A stretch of 64,000 nucleotides of DNA. Origin: an uncultured Burkholderiales bacterium (GTDB taxonomy: Bacteria > Pseudomonadota > Gammaproteobacteria > Burkholderiales > Burkholderiaceae_C). Positions within the stretch are counted from its first letter, which is position 1. The number at the start of each line of letters is the position of its first letter. Below the pieces are notes generated by a model. The model made no database searches. It worked only from the letters and a program-made list of their open reading frames with translations, and was not told the origin of the DNA. Both the position numbers and the translations under genes were made by a program. This document shows, piece after piece, positions 7,319-16,275 of this stretch. The stretch covers positions 1 to 64,000 of the forward strand of contig CALTTG010000012.1 in NCBI GenBank assembly GCA_943908475.1, in the 5' to 3' direction.

Positions 7319-9518
7319 CGCGCCCCGCTTTGATGACCACCGGGCAACGCTTGAGGGTGCGCAAGACTTCCTGCAAGTGATCGGTGTCGCGCAGCGACAA
7401 GGTCAGCCTGAGCTCTGCCGTCTCGCCCAGGCGCTCATCGCCCATCTCGATGTGGGTGATGTCGGTTTCGGCGCTGCTGATGCTGGCTGCCACCTGGGCC
7501 AGCACCCCCTTGCCGTTGGCCACCATCACGGCGATGGCCGTCTCGAACTGACGCGTGGGCTCATCGGACCAGGCCACGTCGATCCACCGCTCGGAATCGC
7601 GCTCGAACAAACGACGGCCGGTGCCGCAATCCTGCGTGTGAACCACCAGCCCCTCGCCACGCCCCAGGTAACCGGCAATGGGGTCACCCGGAATGGGTTT
7701 GCAACAGGGCGCCAGTTGAACGGTGGCCCCTTCGCTGCCATCGATCACCACCGAGCCTTGAACATGGGCATCGTCGTGGCTGAAACGCCCCAGCGTGAGG
7801 GTCAGGGCATCTGGGCGTTCACCGGCCTCGGCCAAGGCCTGGGCGATGCGCTTGGCCACCATGGTGGCGATCTTGCGACCCAATCCAATCTCGGTGACCA
7901 GGTCATCGCGCGAACGATTGCCGCCCCAGCGAATCAGCGACTGCCACAACTCGCCGGTTCGGCCCTCGCTGTGCTCGTCGCCGGGCGGCATGGCCAGCCC
8001 CTCGGCCCGCATGGCCTGCGACAAGAGCTTCTCGCCCATGTCGAGCGACTCCTCCATCTCCATGTTCTTGAGGTAGTGCCGAATCTTGGAGCGTGCCCGC
8101 CCCGTGCGCACGAAGTTCAACCAGGCCGGGTTGGGCCGTGCGCTGGCTGCCGTCGTGATTTCGACCACGTCACCGCTGTGCAGGCGCGCACGCAGCGGTG
8201 CGGGCTCCCCGTTGACCTTGGCCGACACGCACCGGTCGCCCACCCCCGAGTGAATGGCGTAGGCGAAATCCACCGGGGTCGCGCCTTTGGGCAGGGCCAC
8301 GATGCGCGACTTGGGCGTCAGCACGTACACCGACTCCGGGAACAGGTCGATCTTGAGGTGTTCCAGGAACTCGGCCGAATCGCGGGTCTCCTGCTGGATG
8401 TCGATCAAAGACTGCAACCACACCGCCCCTTCCTGAGGGGCGGCCTGCTCGGTGGAGCCCTCGCTCTCCTTGTACATCCAGTGCGCCGCAATGCCCTTTT
8501 CGGCCACGGCGTGCATGGCCTGAGAGCGAATCTGAAACTCCACCGCAGTGCCCACCGGGTTCACCAAGGTGGTGTGCAACGACTGGTAGCCATTGGCCTT
8601 GGAGATCGCGATGTAGTCTTTGAAGCGCCCTGGGAGCGGCTTGTACAGCTGGTGCAACACCCCCAGCGCGCGGTAACAATCCAGCAACTCGCGGACCACG
8701 ATGCGGAAGCCGAAGATGTCACTGACCTGGGCAAAGCTCAGGTGCTTTTCGCGCATCTTGTGATAGATCGAAAAAATCGTTTTCTCGCGCCCATAGATGT
8801 CAACCACCATCTCCGCGTCCCGAAACGCCACATCCACTTCCTTCTGAATGCGCTCGACCAGGTCCCGTCGGTTGCCCCGCGTCTTGCGCACGGCCTTGGA
8901 CAACACCCCATACCGCCAGGGGTTGATGTACTTGAACGAAAGCTCCTGCAGTTCGCGGTAGGTCTGGTTCAGGCCCAGACGGTGCGCAATCGGCACGTAA
9001 ATTTCGAGCGTTTCTCGGGCGATGCGAGCCTGCTTGTGCGCCGCCATCGACTCCATGGTGCGCATGTTGTGCAGGCGGTCCGACAACTTGATGAGGATGA
9101 CGCGCACATCGCGGGCCATCGCCAGCAACATCTTGCGAAAGGACTCGGCTTGCGACTCTTCCTTGGTCGAGAAATGCAGTTTGTCCAGCTTGGTCAAGCC
9201 ATCGACCAACTCGGCCGTGGGCGAGCCGAAACGCTCGATCAGTTCGATCTTGGTGACGCCGCAATCCTCCATGGCATCGTGCATGAGGGCTGCCATGATG
9301 GCCTGGGCGTCGAGCTTCCAGTCGGCACACAACCCGGCCACAGCAATGGGGTGGGTGATGTAGGGCTCTCCGCTGGCCCGGAACTGCCCCAAGTGGGCCT
9401 CGTCGGCGAAACGGTACGCATCGCGCACCCGGCGAACGTCGGCCTCATCGAGGTAATCGAGCTTGTGCAACAGTGCCGCGAACGAAGCGGCAGACGGGTC
9501 GAGAGCGGCTTGGGACAT
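7308..9518 (-). CDS. spoT: Bifunctional (p)ppGpp synthetase/hydrolase
   Basis: A 736-residue RelA/SpoT homologue. The HD hydrolase domain is intact: THP at 55-57 and HDAMED at 80-85. The synthetase domain (about 230-345) contains GRFKDY with RFKD at 298-301, the RxKD form typical of bifunctional enzymes, and GYQSLHT. A TGS domain spans about 390-450 and an ACT domain is C-terminal. It makes and degrades the stringent-response alarmone. It is downstream of gmk and rpoZ on the same strand, with a terminator-like hairpin between rpoZ and spoT that may reduce read-through. It is convergent with greB, overlapping by 11 bp. Confidence 0.96.
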   Translation of the reverse strand: MSQAALDPSAASFAALLHKLDYLDEADVRRVRDAYRFADEAHLGQFRASGEPYITHPIAVAGLCADWKLDAQAIMAALMHDAMEDCGVTKIELIERFGSPTAELVDGLTKLDKLHFSTKEESQAESFRKMLLAMARDVRVILIKLSDRLHNMRTMESMAAHKQARIARETLEIYVPIAHRLGLNQTYRELQELSFKYINPWRYGVLSKAVRKTRGNRRDLVERIQKEVDVAFRDAEMVVDIYGREKTIFSIYHKMREKHLSFAQVSDIFGFRIVVRELLDCYRALGVLHQLYKPLPGRFKDYIAISKANGYQSLHTTLVNPVGTAVEFQIRSQAMHAVAEKGIAAHWMYKESEGSTEQAAPQEGAVWLQSLIDIQQETRDSAEFLEHLKIDLFPESVYVLTPKSRIVALPKGATPVDFAYAIHSGVGDRCVSAKVNGEPAPLRARLHSGDVVEITTAASARPNPAWLNFVRTGRARSKIRHYLKNMEMEESLDMGEKLLSQAMRAEGLAMPPGDEHSEGRTGELWQSLIRWGGNRSRDDLVTEIGLGRKIATMVAKRIAQALAEAGERPDALTLTLGRFSHDDAHVQGSVVIDGSEGATVQLAPCCKPIPGDPIAGYLGRGEGLVVHTQDCGTGRRLFERDSERWIDVAWSDEPTRQFETAIAVMVANGKGVLAQVAASISSAETDITHIEMGDERLGETAELRLTLSLRDTDHLQEVLRTLKRCPVVIKAGRVTP

Positions 9519-9570
9519 GAAACTACTTTAGCGTGTTCACCCAGACCTTGTCTTGCAAACACACACCGGA

Positions 9571-9600
9571 AAAAAGAAAACCCGCCGGTCAGGCGGGTTT
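9571..9600 (-). terminator. Terminator-like hairpin between rpoZ and spoT
   Basis: AAACCCGCC and GGCGGGTTT pair around a 5-base loop at 9578-9600. On the minus strand this is followed by TTTTCTTTTTT, a strong intrinsic terminator for rpoZ. spoT starts about 50 bp further on in the same direction, so spoT has its own promoter or depends on read-through. Confidence 0.85.
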
Positions 9601-9625
9601 GCAGGGACGGGGATCGCCCCAGGGA

Positions 9626-9829
9626 TCAGGTCGGCACCTTGCGGAGCATTTCAACGCCCACTTGACCGGCCGCGATTTCACGCAGTGCGGTCACGCCAGG
9701 CTTGTTGCGCGATTCGATCTTGGGGGTGTGCCCCTGGCTCAGCATGCGGGCACGGTAGGTCGCAGCCAGCACCAACTGGAAACGGTTGGGGATCTTTTGC
9801 AGGCAGTCTTCGACGGTGATGCGGGCCAT
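9626..9829 (-). CDS. rpoZ: RNA polymerase omega subunit
   Basis: The 67-residue omega subunit, full length for the family in beta-proteobacteria. It begins MARITVEDCL and carries the conserved NRFQLVLAATYRAR segment and the KPGVTALREIAAG helix. It assists assembly of RNA polymerase around beta-prime and helps form a ppGpp-binding site, which fits its position next to spoT and gmk. It is about 50 bp downstream of gmk and followed by a terminator hairpin. Confidence 0.97.
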   Translation of the reverse strand: MARITVEDCLQKIPNRFQLVLAATYRARMLSQGHTPKIESRNKPGVTALREIAAGQVGVEMLRKVPT

Positions 9830-9881
9830 GTGGGCTCTCCGGTGAATTCAAAAAGGAACGATTCGAAGCGTCAAACCGGCA

Positions 9882-10556
9882 TCAAAGCAGGTCCAGCGCT
9901 TGGAACACAGTCGACTTGTTGCGTCGCTGAGCAGAGTATTTTAACCGCTGCGCGTGGACGATGGTCTTCAAATCGAACAGCGCGGTCTCAAACAGGGCGT
10001 TGATGACCACAAAATCGAAAAACTGAGCCTGTGCCACCTCGATGCGCGCGTTCTTCATGCGCACCTCGATGACCTCGGGCGAATCTTCACCGCGACGGTT
10101 GAGCCGCTGCAGCAACTCTTCGTAGCTGGGCGGCAAGATGAAGATCAGGATCGCGTTGGGGAAGATCTTCTTGATCTGCAAGGCGCCTTGCCAGTCGATC
10201 TCCAGCACCACATCTTCGCCGCCCTTGATGCGGTCTTCGATGGCGTGACGGGAGGTGCCATAGCAATTGCCGTGCACCTCGGCGTGCTCGAAAAAGTCAC
10301 CCCGGTCCACCATGGCCTGGAATTCCTCTTTCGACGTGAACCAGTACTCCCGGCCGTGTTGCTCTTGGCCGCGAGGCTTGCGCGTGGTGTGCGAGACCGA
10401 CACCTGCAGGCGCGAGTCGAGCTCCAGCAAGGCCTTGACCAGGCTGGATTTGCCCGTGCCGCTGGGGGCCGAGACCACAAACAAATTGCCGGGATAGTCC
10501 ATCGTGGGCGCTCCGGAGGAAGTCAGCTTGTCATTCGACACGATATCGGCACTCAT
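9882..10556 (-). CDS. gmk: Guanylate kinase
   Basis: A 224-residue enzyme phosphorylating GMP to GDP. The P-loop SAPSGTGKSS lies at about 29-38, followed by the GMP-binding segment (SHTTRKPR, then GREYWF), the lid region EVHGNCYGTS, and DVVLEIDWQGA. The ATG at 10556 overlaps the yicC stop by four bases (ATGA), which supports the longer N-terminus; an internal ATG at 10502 (MDYPGNL) would give the more usual length. It is co-transcribed with yicC and probably rpoZ. Confidence 0.96.
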   Translation of the reverse strand: MSADIVSNDKLTSSGAPTMDYPGNLFVVSAPSGTGKSSLVKALLELDSRLQVSVSHTTRKPRGQEQHGREYWFTSKEEFQAMVDRGDFFEHAEVHGNCYGTSRHAIEDRIKGGEDVVLEIDWQGALQIKKIFPNAILIFILPPSYEELLQRLNRRGEDSPEVIEVRMKNARIEVAQAQFFDFVVINALFETALFDLKTIVHAQRLKYSAQRRNKSTVFQALDLL

Positions 10557-11491
10557 TCAATGTTCTGAACCTGCTCGCGCATCTGCTCGATCAGCACCTT
10601 CATGCTCACGGAAATCTGCGTGAGCTCCAGGGCCGCCGCCTTGGACCCCAGGGTGTTGGCCTCCCGGTGCAACTCCTGAATCAGGAAGTCCAGCCGCTTG
10701 CCCGCTTCCCCACCCTTCTTGATCAGGCGCTCGATTTCGTCGAGGTGCGCCTTCAGGCGCTGGACTTCCTCGTCCACGTCGATGCGCAGCGCATAGGCAG
10801 CGGCTTCAGACAAGGCCCGCTCCTGGGCGGCCTCTGGCGTCACATTGCCGCCCACCGCCTGCAACGCTTCCTGGTACTTGGCCAAAAACCGCTCCTGCTG
10901 GCGCTGAACAGCCTGCGGCACCAAGGGAGTGGCTTCATCGGCCAGCACCCGCAGTTGTTTGAGCTTGTCCTTGATGATGGCGGCCAGGCGCTGGCCCTCG
11001 GTGGCCCGCGCCTCTTTGAGCGCCTCCACACACTGGCGCACCGCGTCGAGCGCCGCATCGTCCAGCTTGATGGCCGGGGTGGCGTTGCGGCACCAGTTCA
11101 TCACCTCGTTGACCGACAAAGGCTGCGCCTTGGGCAACCAGTTCTGAACCATGCCCTCCAGCCGGGCCAGGGTGTGCAACTGATCGGGCTGAGGTTGGGG
11201 CCAGGCGCTGTCTGAGTTGCGTTGAGCGAACAGGCGCAATTCGATCTTGCCCCGTTTGAACGTGGCGGTCAGCAAATCGCGAAAGGCGGGCTCCAGACCC
11301 CGGAATTCGTCGGGCAGCTTGAAGCTCAGGTCCAGAAATCGGCTGTTGACCGAACGGAGTTCGGCGCCCACCGAACCGGCGGCGTGTTTGCGCGACGCGG
11401 GCGACGTGTCGGCATCCTCGGGGGATTCACCAACGTGGTCTGCCACCGACGACACCACATTCGCATAGCCGGTCATGGAGTAGACTGACAT
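10553..11491 (-). CDS. yicC: YicC-family endoribonuclease
   Basis: A 312-residue YicC/YloC protein. The N-terminus MSVYSMTGYA is the family hallmark, followed by RSVNSRFLDLSFKLP and the C-terminal EIERLIKKGGEAGKRLDFL and LHREANTLGSK motifs of the DUF1732 domain. The E. coli homologue is an endoribonuclease linked to small-RNA turnover. Between the N-terminal motif and RSVNSR there is an unusually long acidic/polar insert (about 15-42). The ATG at 11491 has AAAGGTG just upstream. It is divergent from the Ser/Thr kinase gene with only 30 bp between the start codons. Confidence 0.94.
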   Translation of the reverse strand: MSVYSMTGYANVVSSVADHVGESPEDADTSPASRKHAAGSVGAELRSVNSRFLDLSFKLPDEFRGLEPAFRDLLTATFKRGKIELRLFAQRNSDSAWPQPQPDQLHTLARLEGMVQNWLPKAQPLSVNEVMNWCRNATPAIKLDDAALDAVRQCVEALKEARATEGQRLAAIIKDKLKQLRVLADEATPLVPQAVQRQQERFLAKYQEALQAVGGNVTPEAAQERALSEAAAYALRIDVDEEVQRLKAHLDEIERLIKKGGEAGKRLDFLIQELHREANTLGSKAAALELTQISVSMKVLIEQMREQVQNIE

Positions 11492-11521
11492 GGCACCTTT
11501 CATTGCAGCCAAAACCCGATT

Positions 11522-12490
11522 ATGTCAAAGCCCAAACCAGCACCGCTTCCTTCGGGCACGGTCGTGGGCGGCTACACGGTGGTTCGGAAGCTGGCTGCAG
11601 GCGGGTTTGGCGTCGTCTACCTGGCTGAAGACCCCGACCGCCGCCTGGTCGCGCTCAAAGAATACCTGCCCGCGTCCCTGGCCGACCGTGCGCCGGGCGA
11701 GCTCATTCCCCGTGTCAAGCCGGACAAGCAACCGCTGTACCGCCTGGGCCTGAAAAGCTTCTTTGAAGAAGGCCGCTCGCTCGCGCAAATCGCCCACCCC
11801 AGTGTGGTGTCGGTGCTGAACTTCTTTCGCGAGAACGAAACCGTCTACATGGTGATGAACTACCTGCAGGGCGACACCCTCCAGGATTTCATCGTCACCG
11901 CCCGAGATCTGAAACGCGACAAGGTGTTCCGCGAATCGACCATCCGCAGCTTGTTCGACGAGATTCTGCGTGGCCTGCGCATCGTGCACCAGCACAAGAT
12001 GCTGCACTTGGACATCAAGCCAGCCAACATCTTCGTCACCAACGACAACAAAGCCGTGTTGCTGGACTTCGGCGCCGCCCGCGAAGTGCTGTCCAAAGAG
12101 GGCAATTTCATCCGCCCCATGTACACACCCGGCTTTGCCGCGCCCGAGATGTACCGCCGTGACGGCTCCCTGGGGCCCTGGACCGACATCTACGCCATCG
12201 GGGCGTGCATTTACGCCTGCATGCAGGGCTACCCGCCCAACGACGCGCCCCAACGCCTGGAAAAGGACCGTTTGAGCCTGTCTCTCTCGCGTTTGCGCAA
12301 TGTGTATTCTGACAACCTGCTGGAAGTGACAGAGTGGTGCATGTCGCTCGACCCCCTGGCCCGACCTCAGAGCGTGTTTGCGCTCCAAAAGGAACTGGCC
12401 CGCGAGACCGAGCGGCGCTACACCAAACTCAGTTTTTCAGAGCGTGTGAAGTTGCAAATTGAAAACCTGAAATCGGGCACAAAGGCATAA
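11522..12490 (+). CDS. Hanks-type serine/threonine protein kinase
   Basis: A 322-residue cytoplasmic kinase without transmembrane or sensor domain. The glycine loop AAGGFGVVY lies at 25-33 and the ATP-anchoring Lys is Lys46 (VALKEY). The catalytic loop reads HLDIKPAN (162-169, Asp164), with Leu where eukaryotic kinases have Arg, and the metal-binding DFG is at 182-184. The activation segment ends near GFAAPEM. HLD instead of HRD suggests activity does not need activation-loop phosphorylation. It lies 10 bp upstream of a PP2C phosphatase gene, its likely antagonist. There is no clear Shine-Dalgarno sequence before the ATG. Confidence 0.94.
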   Translation: MSKPKPAPLPSGTVVGGYTVVRKLAAGGFGVVYLAEDPDRRLVALKEYLPASLADRAPGELIPRVKPDKQPLYRLGLKSFFEEGRSLAQIAHPSVVSVLNFFRENETVYMVMNYLQGDTLQDFIVTARDLKRDKVFRESTIRSLFDEILRGLRIVHQHKMLHLDIKPANIFVTNDNKAVLLDFGAAREVLSKEGNFIRPMYTPGFAAPEMYRRDGSLGPWTDIYAIGACIYACMQGYPPNDAPQRLEKDRLSLSLSRLRNVYSDNLLEVTEWCMSLDPLARPQSVFALQKELARETERRYTKLSFSERVKLQIENLKSGTKA

Positions 12491-12500
12491 GGTTGCGGGC

Positions 12501-13430
12501 ATGAGGTTCTCCGTCTACCAGGTCAGTCGCAAAGGCGGCCGCGAGAAAAATGAAGACCGGATGGGCTATTGCTACACCCGGGAAGCAGGCCTTTTCGCGC
12601 TGGCCGACGGCATGGGCGGCCACCCAGAGGGCGAAATGGCCTCGCAACTGGCGCTGCAGACCATGGCGGCCCTGTTTCAGCGTGACGCCCGTCCCGGCCT
12701 GGCCGATCCCATCCGCTTCCTGACGGACGCGATCATGGCCGGTCACCACCAGTTGCTCAAGTACGCCAGCGAAAAAGGCCTGATCGACACGCCCCGCACC
12801 ACCATCGTGGCCTGCATCCTTCAGGGCAACACCGCGTATTGGGCCCACTGTGGCGACTCGCGGCTGTACCTGGTTCGCGGCGACAAACTCATCGCCCGCA
12901 CCCGCGATCACTCCTATTCCGAGCTTCAAGACTCCTTGTCGACGGTGGTGCCGCTGGTCGAGCGCTACAACCGCAACGTGTTGTTCACCTGCCTGGGCAG
13001 CCCGGGCAAGCCCGTGATCGACACGGCCGGCCCCCTGCTGCTGCAGGAACGAGACCGCTTGATGATTTGCTCCGACGGCCTGTGGGGCACGATCAGCGAT
13101 GAAGTCATCACCCACCACCTGGCGTCGCGCGCCATTTCCGACGCCGTGCCCGAGCTGGTGGAAGAAGCCCTGCGCTCGGGTGGTCCCAAGTGCGACAACG
13201 TCACCGTGCTGGCCGTCGAGTGGGAGTCGGCCACCAACGAAGACCAGCCCGCCGTGAGCACCGACTCCTTGGGGGACGAGGTCTTTGCGTCGACCATCCA
13301 GGCTTCGGTGGGCGATGCAGGCGACAATACCGACACAGACGACCTGGACGAGGCCGAGATCGAGCGCTCCATTCGCGAGATCAATGAAGCCATCCGCCGC
13401 TCTGCCCAAGCCGCAGGCAAGAAGACCTGA
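12501..13430 (+). CDS. PP2C-family protein phosphatase
   Basis: A 309-residue PPM/PP2C Ser/Thr phosphatase. Metal-binding motifs are visible: KNEDRMG (N-terminal Asp), ALADGMGGHPEGE, AHCGDSRLYLVR, a CSDGLWGTIS motif, and KCDNVTVLAVEW. An acidic, low-complexity C-terminal tail (about 250-309) follows the catalytic domain. It should reverse phosphorylation by the kinase encoded just upstream. Together they form a soluble kinase/phosphatase pair whose targets are not shown by context. Confidence 0.93.
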   Translation: MRFSVYQVSRKGGREKNEDRMGYCYTREAGLFALADGMGGHPEGEMASQLALQTMAALFQRDARPGLADPIRFLTDAIMAGHHQLLKYASEKGLIDTPRTTIVACILQGNTAYWAHCGDSRLYLVRGDKLIARTRDHSYSELQDSLSTVVPLVERYNRNVLFTCLGSPGKPVIDTAGPLLLQERDRLMICSDGLWGTISDEVITHHLASRAISDAVPELVEEALRSGGPKCDNVTVLAVEWESATNEDQPAVSTDSLGDEVFASTIQASVGDAGDNTDTDDLDEAEIERSIREINEAIRRSAQAAGKKT

Positions 13431-13493
13431 CGGCCAGGGGGTGGCAGCCGCCTTCGCGGCCATCGGGTCGACCTGCACGTTCAAGGTCTGCCC

Positions 13494-14123
13494 ATGCAAC
13501 TCATCCTCGCCTCCAACAACTCCAAAAAACTGCGTGAACTGCAGGCGCTGCTCGGCCCGCTGGGCCTGAGCCTGATCACCCAGGGCGCGTTGGGCATTGC
13601 CGAGGCCGAAGAGCCCCACATCACCTTTGTGGAAAACGCGCTGGCCAAGGCCCGTCACGCGGCCCAGCAAGGCCAAGGCGCCGCGATTGCTGACGACTCG
13701 GGGCTGTGCGTGCGCGCGTTGGGGGGGCAGCCCGGTGTGAGGTCGGCTCGGTACGCGCTCGACGCCGGCCGCCACCCTGCGGGGGTCCCGCGGGAGGTGG
13801 CCGATGCGGCCAACAACGACCTCTTGCTGGAGACCCTGCGCGGTCAAAGCGAACGGCACGCGCACTTCACCTGCCTGCTGGTGGCCGTGCGCCACGCCGA
13901 AGACCCCGAGCCCCTCATCGCCGAAGGCCATTGGGCGGGCCAGCTGCTCGAAGCCCCCCGTGGTCATGAAGGCTTTGGCTATGACCCCTTGCTGTGGCTG
14001 CCGGACCATGCCTGCTCCGCCGCCGACATGAGCGCCGAGCAGAAAAACGCGATCAGCCACCGCGCGATTGCCTGCCGCCGCATGCGTGAACTGATGGCGG
14101 TGCACTGGGGGCTTCGCGCGTGA
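13494..14123 (+). CDS. rdgB: Non-canonical purine NTP pyrophosphatase (RdgB/HAM1)
   Basis: A 209-residue Ham1-family enzyme that hydrolyses dITP, XTP and related NTPs to monophosphates and keeps them out of DNA. Motifs: LASNNSKKLRELQALL at the N-terminus, TFVENALAKARHAA, ADDSGLCVRALGGQPGV, the substrate-pocket GFGYDPLLW, and the C-terminal KNAISHRA. The stop overlaps the GTG start of hemW by four bases. It follows the phosphatase gene after 63 bp; the RNase PH gene often found here in related bacteria is absent. Confidence 0.96.
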   Translation: MQLILASNNSKKLRELQALLGPLGLSLITQGALGIAEAEEPHITFVENALAKARHAAQQGQGAAIADDSGLCVRALGGQPGVRSARYALDAGRHPAGVPREVADAANNDLLLETLRGQSERHAHFTCLLVAVRHAEDPEPLIAEGHWAGQLLEAPRGHEGFGYDPLLWLPDHACSAADMSAEQKNAISHRAIACRRMRELMAVHWGLRA

Positions 14124-15316
14124 TCACCTTGTCCCGCCCGGGCGCACTCAGCGCCCTGCCCCCGTTGTCCTTGTATGTGCACCTGCCCTGGTGCCTCAAA
14201 AAGTGCCCCTACTGCGACTTCAACTCGCACGAGTTCAAACCGGGCGCATCACCCTCGGCCGCCTCGTCGCTGCCAGAAGACGCCTACCTCCAGGCCCTGA
14301 TGGCCGACCTGGAAAGCAGCCTGCCCCTGATCTGGGGCCGTCGGGTGCACACCATCTTCATCGGGGGGGGCACCCCCAGCTTGTTTTCGCCCGCGAGCAT
14401 CGATCGCTTGTTGGCCGACATCCGCGCGCGCCTGCCGCTGGAACCCAACTGCGAAATCACGCTGGAGGCCAACCCCGGCACCTTCGAAAAAGACCGATTC
14501 AAGGGTTTCAGAGACGCCGGGGTGAACCGCCTGTCCATCGGCGTTCAGAGCTTTGACGACGCCCGCCTGCAGGCGCTGGGCCGGGTGCACAACAGCGATC
14601 AAGCGCGAGCGGCCATCGACGAGGCCCGTCAGGCATTTGACACCTTCAACATCGACCTGATGTACGCCCTGCCCGGCCAAACGCTGGCTGACCTGCGCCG
14701 AGAAATTGACACGGCCATGGCGTTTGCGCCGCCCCACCTGTCGCTGTACCACCTCACCATCGAGCCCAACACCCGCTTTGCCAACGACCCGCCAGCCGGC
14801 CTGCCCGATGACGACAGCGCCTTCGACATGCTCGATCACCTGATCGAGGCCACCGAGGCCGCCGGGATGCGTCGCTACGAGGTGTCGGCCTATGCGCGCG
14901 CCGGCCATCAGTGCCAGCACAACCTCAATTACTGGCAATTTGGCGACTACCTGGGCATCGGTGCGGGTGCCCACGGCAAGATCAGCTTCCCTGACCGCAT
15001 CGTGCGGCAAGTCAAGTGGCGAGAGCCCACTGCCTACATGGACAATGCCCTCAAGGGCAACGCCTGCTCCAACGAACAGGACGTCGCCTTGGGCGCCCGC
15101 CCGTTCGAATACATGCTCAACGCCCTCCGACTGGTGGATGGGTTTGAGCTCAGCCGGTTCTGCGAGCGCACCGGGCTGACCCTGGCGGCCATCCAGAAGC
15201 CGCTGGCAGAGGCCGAGGCCAAGGGATTGCTGGGCAGAGACTTGCACCGGGCCTGGCCCACCGACAAAGGCATGGACTTTTTGAGCGACCTGCAAGCCCT
15301 GTTTTTGGAAAATTGA
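14120..15316 (+). CDS. hemW: Radical SAM haem chaperone HemW
   Basis: A 398-residue radical SAM protein. The 4Fe-4S cluster motif CLKKCPYC has Cys25, Cys29 and Cys32. It is followed by TIFIGGGTPSLF, the SAM-binding GVNRLSIGVQSF and YALPGQT, and LTIEPNT. The extra N-terminal HLPWC pattern marks HemW rather than coproporphyrinogen dehydrogenase HemN; HemW binds haem and passes it to target proteins. The start is GTG overlapping the rdgB stop (GTGA). Confidence 0.94.
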   Translation: MITLSRPGALSALPPLSLYVHLPWCLKKCPYCDFNSHEFKPGASPSAASSLPEDAYLQALMADLESSLPLIWGRRVHTIFIGGGTPSLFSPASIDRLLADIRARLPLEPNCEITLEANPGTFEKDRFKGFRDAGVNRLSIGVQSFDDARLQALGRVHNSDQARAAIDEARQAFDTFNIDLMYALPGQTLADLRREIDTAMAFAPPHLSLYHLTIEPNTRFANDPPAGLPDDDSAFDMLDHLIEATEAAGMRRYEVSAYARAGHQCQHNLNYWQFGDYLGIGAGAHGKISFPDRIVRQVKWREPTAYMDNALKGNACSNEQDVALGARPFEYMLNALRLVDGFELSRFCERTGLTLAAIQKPLAEAEAKGLLGRDLHRAWPTDKGMDFLSDLQALFLEN

Positions 15317-15462
15317 TTTCGTCAAGTGAAATTGACAAATCATTGCATCTGCACCAAGGGTTTACAGCATTGATGGCCCATCACAACTGACTCACATTCA
15401 AACAACATCCTCCACCCCCCTTGCACGGGGACGCAAACTCCGTCAAAGTTTGAAATAATTCT

Positions 15463-15477
15463 GTTGAATTAATCAAC
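15463..15477. promoter_or_regulatory. Operator-like inverted repeat before the TetR gene
   Basis: GTTGA and TCAAC flank a 5-base spacer in an AT-rich stretch ending 16 bp before the TetR-family ATG at 15494. Its position and symmetry suit an autoregulatory operator, but no homologous site is known to me and this is inference. The rest of the 15317-15493 gap is AT-richer than its surroundings, as a promoter would be. Confidence 0.35.
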
Positions 15478-15493
15478 CGCACTCAGGTTCACC

Positions 15494-16180
15494 ATGTCTG
15501 ACAGCAACGCATCTTCTCCTTACACGAAGCGCACTTACGGTGGCGTTTCGGGCGAGGAACGCAGCCGCCAGCGCCGCGAGAAACTCATCGAGGCGGGTTT
15601 GCAGGTCTTTGGCACGCTGGGGTTCGACAAAGCCACCATGCGGGACATCTGTGCCAGTGCCCGTCTGGCCGAACGCTACTTCTACGAAAACTTCGCCAAC
15701 ATCGACGAAGCGTTTGAAGCGGTGCACCTGGAACTGACCGCCAAGCTGCTGACCAACATGACCCAGGCGGTGGCCAAGGCGCCCGCCGAGCAACCCTTGA
15801 AGAAAGCGGCGGCGGGCCTCACGGCCTACTACAGCTTCATCCAGGAAGATCCTCGCCGTGCACAGATCATCTTGCTGGACGCGGCCAAGCTGGGGCACAA
15901 CAACGTGCACCACACCGGCTCGACCATGCACGGTTTTGCCACCTTCATGGCCGACATCGTGGCCGACCACCGCCAAGGGCTGCCCGCAGGCATGAGCAAC
16001 GCGCTGGTGACCACGGGCCTGATCGGCATGGCGATTCAAACCGGCGTCACATGGTTCTATGGCGGCTTCAAGGAACCCGTGTCCACCATCGTGGAACACA
16101 ACCTGTATGCGTGGCGCGGCTTGGTGCAATGGATCGAGCATGCCGACAAATCGGCACAACGCGACACCGCCAAGAGCTGA
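15494..16180 (+). CDS. TetR/AcrR-family transcriptional regulator
   Basis: A 228-residue regulator. The HTH domain spans about 22-68 (REKLIEAGLQVFGTLGFDKATM, then ICASARLAERYFYENFANIDE), followed by a helical ligand-binding domain. Facing fadD 3'-to-3' across a shared terminator, it could control fatty-acid metabolism, but no operator was seen at fadD. An inverted repeat just upstream may be its own operator. Ligand and targets are unknown. Confidence 0.92.
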   Translation: MSDSNASSPYTKRTYGGVSGEERSRQRREKLIEAGLQVFGTLGFDKATMRDICASARLAERYFYENFANIDEAFEAVHLELTAKLLTNMTQAVAKAPAEQPLKKAAAGLTAYYSFIQEDPRRAQIILLDAAKLGHNNVHHTGSTMHGFATFMADIVADHRQGLPAGMSNALVTTGLIGMAIQTGVTWFYGGFKEPVSTIVEHNLYAWRGLVQWIEHADKSAQRDTAKS

Positions 16181-16202
16181 CCCCTGCGTTTGAAACACCC
16201 AG

Positions 16203-16233
16203 AAAAAAGCCGCTGCATCGCAGCGGCTTTTTT
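16203..16233. terminator. Bidirectional terminator between TetR gene and fadD
   Basis: AAGCCGCTG and CAGCGGCTT pair around CATCG, with six A on one side and six T on the other. It serves both convergent genes, the TetR gene ending at 16180 and fadD ending at 16276. Confidence 0.92.
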
Positions 16234-16275
16234 CTGGGGGCTTGCGCCCTGAGGAAGGGGCCGAAGCCCCCACCC

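Noticed and set aside
7275..9665. 796-codon open frame on the plus strand
   Set aside because: It is antisense to spoT across its full length, its translation is low-complexity His/Gly/Arg/Val-rich, and spoT has all catalytic motifs. It is a GC-rich shadow frame.
12429..14105. 558-codon open frame on the minus strand
   Set aside because: Antisense to the phosphatase gene and rdgB, which have clear motifs and consistent strand order with hemW.
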